The position numbers were made by a program, and so were the translations under genes. This document shows positions 11,601 to 21,950 of a DNA stretch of 64,000 nt, in pieces. Under the pieces are notes generated by a model. The model ran no database searches. It saw only the letters and a list, made by a program, of their open reading frames with translations, and was not told where the DNA came from. Numbering within the stretch: position 1 is the first letter of the stretch; the number at the start of each line of letters is the position of its first letter. The stretch is taken from the NCBI GenBank assembly GCA_024305405.1, contig JAKNDB010000067.1:1572001-1636000 (forward strand), written 5' to 3'. The stretch comes from Dirofilaria immitis (taxonomy: Eukaryota; Nematoda; Chromadorea; Rhabditida; Onchocercidae).

Positions 11601-14600
11601 ACATATAGAGCAAAAATTGCTTGCAAAACTCCGGCAAAGGAAAGAACAAAAGTTAAAAAGCATCCTTTCCAATATCGTACAATTACCGGAGATGTTGAAA
11701 TTATAGAGAAGTGTTTCGTGAAACCTGAGACATATGGTCTTGTTACTGTTCCTTATGATGGACCATTGAGTTGCTTAGAATATGGGAAAGAATTATCATT
11801 CATTCCTCTTCAAGAATACTCATCAATATATCACAGTGGAATTTCCTACAAAAGGCAAGAAGATTGCGTGATAGTAGCACCGAATCAAGTTCAAGTGCAA
11901 GTTCCAGTAGTAGTTCTTCAACGTCAAGTACTAATGCTTCAGAGAAGCATGAAGAATTGGAGAAGAAAATTATGTTGCGTAACAAGTATGACGTAAGTGA
12001 TAATGTGGCTGAATCAGCAAAGCACAAAAGAATATTTTCGTTTTGGCGTAAGTCGTTTCGCAGTGAAAAAGAAGGAGATTTTCCAGATGATAGCAAACAA
12101 AAACTGGAGATTTCATCGAAATCTCAATATGTCCAACCGCAGCAACAACCCGAACTTTCTGAAAGCCGAACATCCACATCGCCTTCACAGTTGGTTTCAA
12201 CAGTATTAGTGAAGGATTCTGTGAAGGAATCGAAGACTGATTCGTATGTAAAAAGCAAAAGTAAAAAATGACTGCAAATCTCTATCTCAAAGACGAGCCT
12301 TCAACAACTCTAGAAAATGGTGAAAATAATAGCAAACATGGAAAATTTGACTTGTTCCATTTCTGGCGATCAGCAGATAAAGAAAGCACGATCGATCATA
12401 CTGCAGATTTCAATTCATTACGTGAAGAAGCAAATATTGGGTTAACTACAAAAGGCAAAAGAAACCGATTATCAGAATTGATAAGGATGCGTCAAGTAGG
12501 ATAAAAGCGAGTGAATTGGCTCGTTCTAAAGATATGGAAGAAGAGTCCTTAAAACATAGTTCACTGTCACCATCAAATCAAGATATAACAAATGTCGAAA
12601 CAAAAAGAATGTTTTCAACTATCTTAAGCGTAATTCCGAGCTTTATGATGGGTTACCATTGGATTTAAGGAGTACGCCTGAAATCTCCAAGCAAGAAATC
12701 ACAACAACAGCGATGGCTACAGTTTCATCTTCTGATCAAGCAAATGTCACTCAAATGTTACCAAAGACTAATGAGGATGTTGGATATACAGCAAAGATTA
12801 CGGTTAAGCGCGAAATAAGAAGTATAGATGATTTGCAGCAAGATTCAGATTTGAAAGTAAAAGGAACAAATGCGCCAAATGATGATATTAATAAGAAACC
12901 GAACTTTATAGTGAAAGGATTTCATCTTCGTGGTCCACCATGTGAGTCGGAGGTAATTCATAGCAGTGCCAGATATACACCTGAAAAAGATACGGAATTA
13001 ACTGAAGCTACCGAAACTAGTGAAGTTACCGTTACGAAGAGGCATGAATCCGATTCCGTCAATAGTGCTAACAAACTGATTACACGAGGAAAAGTTGGTG
13101 CATTGAAAATAAAGAAGGAGAAGTTGATTGAAGGCGATGTTAATTTGAACGGAAGCAAAAAAGATGGTGGTAAAAGTTCCAGAAGTGGTTTTTCTCTTCG
13201 TTATGGCGTGGAAGCAAATCGAAAGATAGCGATCAGGATGAGCATCAAAAGCAGCAGAAATTAATAAAGAGCGATATTCATGGGATTGAATTAACACCTG
13301 TAAATACGACATCACCGACCAGTGAGTTGGAATATAATATTTTGCGAACAAAAGTAATCTTTGGTTCTGGTCATAAAGAGGTCAAGCCCTCGTCAAATGT
13401 TGCTCGAGGTGGAGAGCAAATAAGGCAAGATTATGTTCCAGTTTACGATTTCTCATATATTCCCAATTTTGCGGCATTTGTCGAGAATGGAGAAGTAACC
13501 CCTGCAACAACTGCAGCTGATATGAAACAGACCGAAATGATGATTGTTGAAGACTCAGTTCGCAAACCTGATGAAATAATTACCGGCAAAGCTGCTAATG
13601 AAACTGCCGCTCCACCAGAAAGTCATGACGAGAGTTGGAGAAATGTTTCGCAATTAAACTGGGAAAAGTTGGATACAAAAATGACAGAAGAACACACGAT
13701 ACAGTGTGTAGAATCGGAAACTTTCGAAGATGGAAAACTATTTTATCAAAGTGAAATAAGTAGTGGTGAAGCATTAGATGAACCGTACATATTTACGCAG
13801 ACACCGCCAGATATTCCGGTTCCAATGGTTTATCCAACGAATCCCGAAGCATCAGCTGATTTTGTGGAACAGATCAAGCGACAAGTAACGCAGGTGTGTG
13901 CTATAATATAAAATTGATACATGACTTCTTGCTTTTGTTTCAAAATTTCGTGTAAATTCAGTTTGAAAATAACTGAAATCATAAATTGTTGCTTTGCATA
14001 TCACATGTTGCTGCATTTTTCGATTAGGATTTTAAATTGGTAACATGTTCTTTCATTTTGTGTTAGTATGCTTTTTTGATTTATGCTTTTATTGTGATTG
14101 AGCGTAGGCTATGTCCTATTTCAAGTTATCTTACAATTGAAATTAGTTATTTATTTCTTTATGACTAAAAATTGAAATTTCTATAATTAAGATTTTTTCC
14201 ATTTTTTCACAGAAAAAGTCATATATTCATATTGTACAATATTGTTTTGGAGTCATTGTGTTGCATTTGTTGTACTTCTGCTTTCTGTTATGTTTGTCTG
14301 CATGCTGTGAATATTAGAAATTATATAGCGCTAATATTTTAATTATTTCAAATGTAATGATCTGTTAATATTTTAGGCAGTTTCCAAAGCAACACCATCA
14401 TTGGATATTAGGAAGAAGTTGAAGAAAGAAAAAAACGAACGATGATAAATACGTCATTATTACATGAAAGTGAAAATTCCAATGCACCTGAAATTGAAGC
14501 TGCATCGCATCATGATTTCTTATCTGCTAATCAATCAAAGGTATTTTCTACTGATTTTTGTAAACAGCAGATGTATGAATTAACTCTTATTTCCAAAAGC

Positions 14601-17600
14601 ATGAAGCATCGCGCTGTCTTATTCATTAATAGTATAACCAACACTCGCAATGTGTTAATCGCCAATAAAAATATTTAGTGTAGTTTACTGCAACTTAATA
14701 TGTCTTATTTCGCGCTCCGGAGCAAATATTTTATAGGAAAGTGCAGACAAGCCAGAAGTAATTAATGAATGGCCTTCTGAAGGGACAAAACTAGACAACC
14801 AACATTTGCTATTGGAAGAGCACAAACAAGAAATGTATGATCTAAAGAACGCCGAAGGTGTGCCAACCATCCATTCAACTGACACTGTAAGTTGCCAATT
14901 GCTAATTTGGCTGATTCTTGCATGACATTGCTTCTCAATTTTAAATCAGTTTTTTTACTTTTTCATTCTTTCTTTATAAAATATTTTTACATATAGCTTA
15001 TTGTTTTACAGATAGAAAATCAGATAATAATAACTGATTCAAAATTAATCAGAGATTAGTAATTTCCATGCGATTGATTAATGAATTTTTTCTTTTGTTG
15101 ATTATTAACCATAAAAATATTTTTTTGCTTCTGCTTCAAATCTTACTTAACCTTTCAATTGTGTATAAGGAGTAGAATATTTTTTAATATATAAGCTACA
15201 TTTGAAATTTAGGAAATATTTTTTTAGCTAGTATCGTTAAGTAGATTATTTCTTGATAAATGCTGATAATGGTGAAAAATCTGCTGGATAAGTCTGAATA
15301 AGTCGTTATATCTTGCATTAACACTTTGCTAGCTAAGTCTTTGAATTTCTCGAGTATTACGCACTTGATATTTCTTAAATTCCATTTGAAATTTGTTAGT
15401 TATTTTAATTTATTTGAAATATTTGAAAATGTTGCGCCATTTTTTGAAACTGTTTAATGATTCTCTTCTCTCATTATCCTTAGCATTTATCCAGATTGGA
15501 TTTTATGTGACAAAACAAAATAGTATAAATATACAACCATCTAAAAGAATATGTTAAGTATATACGATACGTTATATTTTTTCTAATATTATTAGTAATC
15601 CTTAATGTTATCATATGCCATAAAATGAAAAAAAATTGTTAATTTTGTTAAAAAATGAGTGTGAAATGTGAAGTTTGAAATTAGGCACAACATAATAGAA
15701 AAGAAAATGATGTCATAAATGTCGGATTTATGATTCTCAAGATTTTATCAGAAATATAACAGTATGTCAAGGAGATATAAATGAACATATGCTTTTATAA
15801 AAAAAAGTGTAGACGTTTATTACTACTTTAAATTATTTTAAAAGAGCCATAACAATGTGCGTATAATTATGTATTTTTTACTTTGTTCTGTACTTAATTT
15901 CAGACTTTTTATTTTATTTACATTAAAGTTAATAATTTTCTCCATTTTATACTGTCATGATTATTTATGATACTTAAAATCCATAACAGTATAGATGGAA
16001 AAACGGTGACCAAATTTCTCCGCTAATTTAAATATCTATATTTTCATTATTATTAGCTTTAGTAAATTTAAAACGCAAAAATTTTCTTGTCTTTATGCTT
16101 ATATTTTTAATTAATATATCTTACTTTTAAAACAAAATATAATTTATTTTCTTGAAATAAATTCTTACTAATATGATTCATTTTGTTTTTCTTATATATC
16201 CAGAATGAATTTTTTTTATTTCGGTATTTTTACCTTTTAGGCATTTTTACAAACAGAAGAATTATTTCTTAGATTTGATCGTTTTGCTTTACTTCATCTT
16301 CATTTGCTCTGTAGCAACTTAGTCATAAAATGTAGGATTAGACTAGGAGAATGTTGTTTTATCTAATCATCCATCGCATTTATGAAACGTTTATTTTATC
16401 AGCGTTGTTAGTATTTAAATAATACTTTATTTTCGAAAAAAAACCTGGGAATTTTCCAACTGGAATTTTTGATCATTCTTCAGTCATTCTTCATACTTAC
16501 CGATGCAATCATTATATTTTAATTAAAACACTAAATGCTAAATGGATTCGTTTCGCGCGAATCACGATTAGAGCAGAGAGAAATTGAAATATATTTAGTT
16601 TTTCTGTATGCTTTTTTCATTTTTCATTGTTCTGTAATATTTGTGAACATATTTTGTTTATATCCTGTTTTTTAAAGGCCGATTCGCTTCCTCATACAAA
16701 TTTTGAATCGTGGCAGAAAACAATAAATGAACCTGAAACGGTGATCACCACAATTGATCATCACGGAAATATTACTAAGTTTGTTTCAGTTATACTTAGT
16801 GATTTTCTACTTTCTATATTTTTTCTGATACAAAGGTAGTTCAAATGGATGCTTTAAAATTTCAAAATGTGCTTATATGGTCACGATATCGAATGGTAAT
16901 GAATTCCATAAACGATATGAATTTTGTTCCTTGACATTTTTTTATTCAGGTTAAGAAAAATTTACAATTATTTTGACATGTACTTTCTAAAAGAAATTCT
17001 AGACTCATTTTTATATTCAAAATGGATTGTTTTTGCAGAAAGACGATTAAGACGCAGCAAGTAACGCATACCGTGCAGCAACAAATGTACCAAACTTCCA
17101 GTGCTTCAAATCAAAATAATGATTCTGTAATTTTTTCATAAGCTTGCCAATATTTTTAAATCCTACTTTTCCTTATTTCGTAGTCGCCTAATAAAGTGAA
17201 TTTTTACGTCATGTGGACCATCGATTTTTGAAATCACGACTATAGAATTATTACCATGTATCATCCAAGTATTCGTCAGTCATGAAATTGCGTATTCACT
17301 ATCTTAACAAAATCACCGAAAGATTGTGTTTCAGTCGGTAGTTTTCTATAGACCATAAAATAATATCGCCGATGATTGACAACCTCTGTCGATAATCTTT
17401 GATGATAATCAAATGCTGTATAGAAGAGAACAAATACAAAACATGAAGGAAACAAAATCTTCGGCTGTCATAAAATGTTGTTTTTACAGAATATAAATCT
17501 AATTGAGGAAACGAAGAAGTCACGTATACCTAGTGAAAACGTAGCAAGTTTCCAAACGTCAGTTGTTGGAACACCTGGTCATAACTTGGCTTATGAATCA

Positions 17601-18767
17601 GCAGACGGAGTTGACAATATAAACGGAAATGATTATTCGGATATTCCAGGAGAATTGGTTTCCAGTCGTACAGTTACACAAGGCAATCGTACCATTGAAA
17701 CAATAACAGTAAGGTTTTTTAATTCGACAAGAAAATTGAAAACTATTCACGGAACATTATACTTTTCATTTATAACTTGCTACATAGTTTTTATGAATAA
17801 AAAAACTGCAATAAACATTGTGAATTATGTAGACAAAAATCTGTTATGTAAGAAACGATAATCATTTTCCATCATAAGAAAAATCATGGGATTTAGAGAT
17901 ACTTAATGCGCAATAAAGCATCCATATCACAGATTTTATAGCCCATATTTAAAGCATCATAGAAGCAGGTGGAAGCTGCGTTATAGGCGTATCTTCCCAT
18001 TAAATTTTGAATTAGTTAGTTGAAAGCTAGAGAAGAATGTTCCTTGAATGAAATCATTATTGACACAATATTTATTCTTTAAATTGAAGAATTATTGTTT
18101 TTATTTCGGGATTATCTTCATTTCAATGCATTTTCAGTATAAGACTGAGAAAAACGGCGTTGTCGAGACTCACGTTGAACATCGCGTCACCATTCATTCA
18201 TGTGATGATATTGATCATGACACTGTAAGTTACATGGTTATTTTAGATGTTTCTGCTGACTTTTAAGTTAGACTTTTTATGCTCTTAAGATGAGAACTTC
18301 ATTGTAATGAATCTTTCAGTTAGGAAAAATGCCCTTTAGCTACGCAAAAGTTACTTTTTTAAAAAATAATTTTAGAAATTCTAAATTCGACTTCTTAATT
18401 CGAAATTAATATTCAGTATTAATAAAAAGTTATTTTGGTAAGAGAATCTAATTCAGTGGATTTAGTTCTGATGATTATTAAACAAAAAGAGTTCAATCTT
18501 TTTGATTATTTTCTTCATTTTTGAAAGAAATATTGTTTCTTGCATTATATTAATCTGCGTAGGCTATAATTTCTATAAGTTTGCATGCTTGATTCCAAAA
18601 ACTGTAATTTCGTTAATTATATTGAGATCAAGAATTATTATGTAAAAGATCAATAAGAGAAAAGAAATGTTTTACAGGAACTGAATCAAGCAATTCTCGA
18701 AGCGACTAATATGAATCCAGATATGACAGTTGAAAAAATTGAAGTGAAACATGAATCACAGTGTTAA
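3801..18767 (+). CDS. frm-1: Protein 4.1 / coracle family protein (FRM-1 orthologue), giant isoform
   Basis: This gene encodes a membrane-skeleton adaptor. Protein 4.1 proteins bind membrane proteins through FERM and link them to the cortical cytoskeleton. Exons: 3801-3911, 4574-4678, 5146-5188, 6354-6474, 6589-6762, 7013-7101, 7526-7678, 7807-7904, 8184-8356, 8616-8698, 9094-13893, 14377-14540, 14737-14886, 16678-16778, 17039-17126, 17490-17708, 18138-18224, 18678-18767; all introns are GT-AG and phases agree. FERM spans about residues 20-300 ([38 protein letters not shown]). The FERM-adjacent region follows (RFRYQGRTQ, about residue 320). The 4.1 C-terminal domain ends the protein ([20 protein letters not shown]). 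No spectrin-actin-binding motif was recognised. Corrected length is 2285 residues, far above the usual 600-900, because of exon 11. Thirteen frame breaks occur: one extra T at 7087-7092, eleven in exon 11, and a missing A at 14429-14435. Confidence 0.9.
6233..6303. repeat. (CA)n microsatellite in FRM-1 intron 3
   Basis: About 35 CA units, with one interruption (CAACAC at 6272-6277), lie some 50 bases upstream of exon 4. CA repeats near acceptors can influence splicing in other animals; here that is only a possibility. Confidence 0.95.
9509..11853 (+). repeat. Degenerate protein repeat ending in YHPG (FRM-1 exon 11)
   Basis: Four clear copies are encoded. Their cores are [17 protein letters not shown] (9509-9559), [16 protein letters not shown] (about 10495-10542), [17 protein letters not shown] (about 11362-11412) and [17 protein letters not shown] (about 11801-11851). 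Copies 3 and 4 are longer, about 60 residues. Both start with YRT, continue with PYQGPL or PYDGPL, and then reach the core. Copy 2 has a matching RPGAYG segment upstream. A weaker relative, [11 protein letters not shown], lies near 9922-9954, and a possible remnant, [11 protein letters not shown], near 13433-13465. The consensus is P-[IVL]-[HQK]-[DE]-x-[SA]-[AVS]-[VI]-[YC]-H-[PS]-G. Copies 3 and 4 are each read in one frame, so the repeat is not an artefact of frame correction. Confidence 0.75.
12018..12388 (+). repeat. Twin FWR motif in FRM-1 exon 11
   Basis: Two short motifs resemble each other. One is [18 protein letters not shown] (about 12022-12075); the other is [17 protein letters not shown] (about 12337-12387). 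Both are a KH-basic start, an aromatic FWR core and an acidic end. They sit in otherwise polar sequence, which suggests short linear binding motifs. One apparent missing A (12263-12268) separates them. Confidence 0.5.
16678..18767 (+). other. frm-1: FRM-1 exons 14-18: protein 4.1 C-terminal domain
   Basis: The tail contains [14 protein letters not shown] and [15 protein letters not shown] (exons 14-15), [20 protein letters not shown] (exon 16), [15 protein letters not shown] (exon 17) and [20 protein letters not shown] (exon 18). The order and the acidic DDIDHD motif match the family C-terminal domain, which binds partners such as NuMA in vertebrates. All phases agree and no frame break is seen. 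The stop is TAA at 18765-18767. Confidence 0.9.
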
Positions 18768-18936
18768 TAGAGAAAGCCTCTCAATTACCGTTTGCCATCG
18801 GCCCTCTTGCTCTTTGATTTTCTTTTTTTTCTTTTGTTTACCTTTAAAAATTATTATTCAAGGAACTTCAGATTATTTTTTGATTTGTTTATGCGATTTT
18901 TGCTCGAAGAAAACTTTTTGTTATTTGAGATGTATT

Positions 18937-18942
18937 AATAAA
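18937..18942 (+). terminator. Candidate polyadenylation signal for FRM-1
   Basis: AATAAA lies 170 bases after the stop codon, followed by a T-rich stretch. It is the first canonical hexamer downstream. Cleavage at this site is inferred only. Confidence 0.45.
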
Positions 18943-19868
18943 GAATTTAGTTGCTTTGAAATTATTATGAGAAATGTTGGTCTATTCTTTGGCCTTTTCT
19001 GTCAGAGCTTCGTATCATTTTTGTCCATCATCTTTTTCTTACTTTCATTTAAGCACTGTTGTCCAGCACATTCATAAAAATCTTTTCTCATTTAGATTTA
19101 ATTTATATTTATGCTTCCAGCTTTTCATACACAATCTTATCAATTTTCCCGGTTATTTAAATGGGCTAAAATTTATTCATCGACGTAAAGAATGCCGTCA
19201 AAGAAATTTTCTGAATTTCATGCTAATGTATAGATTTGAATCATTATGCGTTTTTTTTAATCCATGAATAATCCTGTTAATCGATTAGTTAGTTCATTGA
19301 CAGTTCTAAATGTCAATAGCTGCTATTTTTAAATGAATTTAGCGAAAAACTAAGACTTTATAATTTTGAATCTTAAAACTCCCAACTTCTTTCAATAAAA
19401 TATTATTATCGCTTTCATCATGTGAATTTTAGTTTTGCACTTAAGTAAGCAAATATCGTTTTCACATTTGTCTATTTTTGAAAAAAAAAAATTAAATTTG
19501 TTTCAAAACTTTTACATCTGCCTTTTACGTGTAAATTTAATTTTCAATTTTTCAGTGCGATTTAATGTAATTTTTTTCTAATGTCGCAATTAAATTTTCT
19601 GTAAAATTATGGAAATTTTGAAAGAAAAAAAGAAAGAAATTTATTTGTCGATGCAAAAAAAAAGGCAACTATTATTATGCTTTCCTTGTAATTTCTTTTA
19701 GCATTATCCCACTACCAATCATTTCAATGTCCCGTTTTTTTTTCTTTTTTTTAAATCATATTTTTATTACATTTGTTCTTCTAAAGAAATAAAGGGTTTT
19801 TTTTTTTTTAAATTATTTTATCGTCTTCTTTCGTTCCGAACATATCACATAAATTTCAATATTCATCC

Positions 19869-19920
19869 CTTTGCATAAAAATATGCAAAGTATAAAGTTT
19901 GTTTTGTTGAGACAAACTTT
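19869..19920. repeat. Two adjacent perfect hairpins
   Basis: The first hairpin pairs CTTTGCATA (19869-19877) with TATGCAAAG (19882-19890) over a 4-base loop. The second pairs AAAGTTTGT (19894-19902) with ACAAACTTT (19912-19920) over a 9-base loop. Both stems are 9 bp without mismatch. They lie 1.1 kb downstream of the FRM-1 stop. Confidence 0.7.
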
Positions 19921-20009
19921 CTTATAATTTTAACACCTGAAATGGCCATTATACGTCAAGTAATTGATAGGAATTAATTGTACGAAGAGAATGTATTCTC
20001 GTAGATTTG

Positions 20010-20210
20010 TAAGTTTACCATTTCATTGAGTGGAATATATACACGTTAACGTAGTTTAATGCAGAACATTGTACATATTGTAAGTTCACAATTTCATTGA
20101 ATAGAATATGCACACGTTAACGTACGTGATTTAATGCAGAACATTGTACATACTGCAAGTTTATCATTTCATTGAATAGAATATGCACACGTTGACGTAC
20201 GTGATTTAAT
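20010..20210. repeat. Three-copy ~73-bp tandem repeat
   Basis: Copies start at 20010, 20081 and 20156 (the third is partial). Each reads TAAGTT-type start, CATTTCATTGA, ATATGCACACGTTAACGT, and the first two end in TTTAATGCAGAACATTGTAC. Copies 2 and 3 share a CGTACGTGA insert that copy 1 lacks. The ACGTTAACGT core is itself palindromic. Confidence 0.85.
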
Positions 20211-20213
20211 ATA

Positions 20214-20241
20214 ATTGAAGTTGTATGAAAACAACTTCAAT
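20214..20241. repeat. 11-bp perfect hairpin
   Basis: ATTGAAGTTGT (20214-20224) pairs with ACAACTTCAAT (20231-20241) over a 6-base loop. It directly follows the tandem repeat and may mark its boundary. Confidence 0.7.
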
Positions 20242-21735
20242 GTACTAGAAATATATTAATGGAATTTTTTCGAAACTGGGAGAGATATTATGTATTTTAG
20301 GAGACGTATGAGAGTGATAAAAATTATGAAGGATATGAGGATGAGACATTGAGAGAATGTTGAAATAAATAAAGCTATAATTGTAACAGTGGTTGAGAAT
20401 GGTATGGAAAGGTAGGGTGCGATTTTTTTCCACTCAATAATTGAATAGGTTTGAATATAGATTGCGATAGGACTTTACTAGGATTTCATTGATGATTATG
20501 GATTCGATTGGATTTTCGTTAAGTTTTAAATTTTGGTCCGGGAATGGGATCAGTCATCAGATACTGGTTAGCTACCTGATATTCCCAAAGATATTCCATT
20601 TGTTGGCTTTTTCATGTGCAATAACGATTATACACATTGCCATAGTATATATGTATAAGAAATTTCAATCTAATCATGAATATAATATAAGTTCGATCAG
20701 ATAATATCAGATAATTCGAATTATGTGTAGTTTGATTGTCTCTAAACATTAAAGGCTTGGCGATAGTTCAATTTTTTAGTGATTACATTTCTAATTTTCC
20801 TGAAGTCATAATTTATAAACAGTCAGGTTAACTTTAGATTGATTGACCACTGAAAATAATTAATTTTTATTAGTAAAGTTGATGGATAGCCTTGAAAGAC
20901 ATTATTTTTTATTTCATGTGAAGAAATAACTCCGGAATGATATATTAAAATTGTTTGTCAGTATGACATAATGCATGATGAATCCCCAAATGATGGAATT
21001 TTAGAATTATATATCAACATGAATTAAGTTTCTTTGTAATTTAAATGTCTCCCATATAACTGAAGTATTTAACTTTGCTATAAATATTACTTGTACTTTA
21101 ATATCTCTTTTAGTAAATATTACAGTGGACTGAGAAATTTTAAAATATTTTAAAACTAATAGTTTGAATATTGTTGCTATTCCTGTTATACTGCAAAGTT
21201 TTGCTCAAATTAATTATAAAATTGAAACATCACAGCAGTATTTAAACATGGCTTATGTATTATTGTATCGCAAACTTTTGAATTTAATGAAGCAAGAGCA
21301 ACAGCAAATTTTCCACTACTGAACAAACGCTTATTACGGATGTTTATTTTGCCTATATAATTTTATGTCATACAGTTTCGAAACTCAAATGAAATCAAAT
21401 GGTTTTAAAAGTTAATGGTTTTAACAATATCATTGACATGTTGTTATTCCATATGTTCAGGAATTCGGGAATTTCGTAGATGCGATCGTATTATACATAT
21501 AATTAGTCTGCTTCCAACACATGTACCGTACAAAATAACCAAATAAGTCGAGCATTCAGTGACTGAAAAAAGCTACTAAATTAAAGAATGATTAAATCCA
21601 ATCTAGGTAATTTGGATATTAAAGTTTGAAATATTTAATTTTATGACGAAATAATATTTTTATTAAATCTGCATAAAACATTTTAACTCTAATCGTTTTC
21701 TGCGTTTTAAAGTTTCTTGGCCTGTTTTGTTCAAA

Positions 21736-21747
21736 TTTAATTACAGG
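21736..21747 (+). promoter_or_regulatory. Probable spliced-leader acceptor for the long PEPCK transcript
   Basis: TTTAATTACAG has its AG at 21745-21746. It precedes the ATG at 21759 by 12 bases, with no coding frame upstream to join. This fits SL trans-splicing. Confidence 0.5.
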
Positions 21748-21758
21748 TATCATTTAAA

Positions 21759-21950
21759 ATGCATAGTCTTCGTATGAATAATCATACTGTTAAAATTTTA
21801 CGGAAGTTTCCCGTATCTCAATTGCTTAAAATGAATTGCTACGAATCTTTCAATGGTGCAAGAGTAACAGTAATTTCTTCCATGCAACAACAATTTTCCT
21901 GCTATTCAACATATCCTCAACATCTTGTTATGGAAAAGTCTTTTGAATAT
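21759..21950 (+). other. pck: PEPCK exon 1: probable mitochondrial presequence
   Basis: It encodes 64 residues. The first 27 have five or more basic residues and no acidic ones ([20 protein letters not shown]...), with alternating hydrophobics, as in a mitochondrial targeting helix. The exon ends phase 0 at TAT before GTATTT and joins in frame to exon 2 ([16 protein letters not shown]). Support is the matching phase plus composition, not similarity; it is possible that exon 1 is not used. Confidence 0.5.

Larger units (their letters stand above)
9094..13893 (+). other. frm-1: Giant 4.8-kb FRM-1 exon 11 with repeat-rich insert
   Basis: The exon begins after the acceptor TTTCAG (a NAGNAG, so 9094 or 9097) and ends at CAG before GTGTGTG. 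It is phase 0 at both ends, so skipping it leaves a conventional ~680-residue 4.1 protein. It reads in one frame for at most about 1 kb, but eleven single-base corrections join it into 1603 codons: A runs at 9770-9775 (missing), 10252-10256 (extra), 10580-10596, 10644-10660, 10744-10749, 10846-10850, 11850-11853, 12263-12268 and 12475-12476, T at 12624-12625, and A at 13222-13224 (all missing). Content is polar, rich in K, E and S, with a Ser run near 11905-11935 and at least four copies of a repeat ending in YHPG. No known domain was recognised. Confidence 0.8.
18768..21740. other. Intergenic region between FRM-1 and PEPCK
   Basis: It holds the FRM-1 3' UTR, then T- and A-rich sequence, a cluster of perfect hairpins at 19869-19920, a three-copy tandem repeat at 20010-20210 and an 11-bp hairpin at 20214-20241. 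The remaining 1.5 kb up to the PEPCK acceptor shows no gene or repeat that I can recognise. The frames at 18751-19267 are chance T-rich frames. Confidence 0.6.

Noticed and set aside
14377..14452. True C-terminus of FRM-1 at the TGA at 14443-14445
   Set aside because: A single missing A in the A7 run restores the frame into exons 13-18, which encode an unmistakable 4.1 C-terminal domain.
18751..19267. Two overlapping frames after FRM-1
   Set aside because: They start inside or after the last FRM-1 exon in another frame. Composition is Phe/Leu/Ser as expected from T-rich DNA.
20010..20210. CRISPR-like array
   Set aside because: Eukaryotic context; copies are contiguous with no unique spacers.
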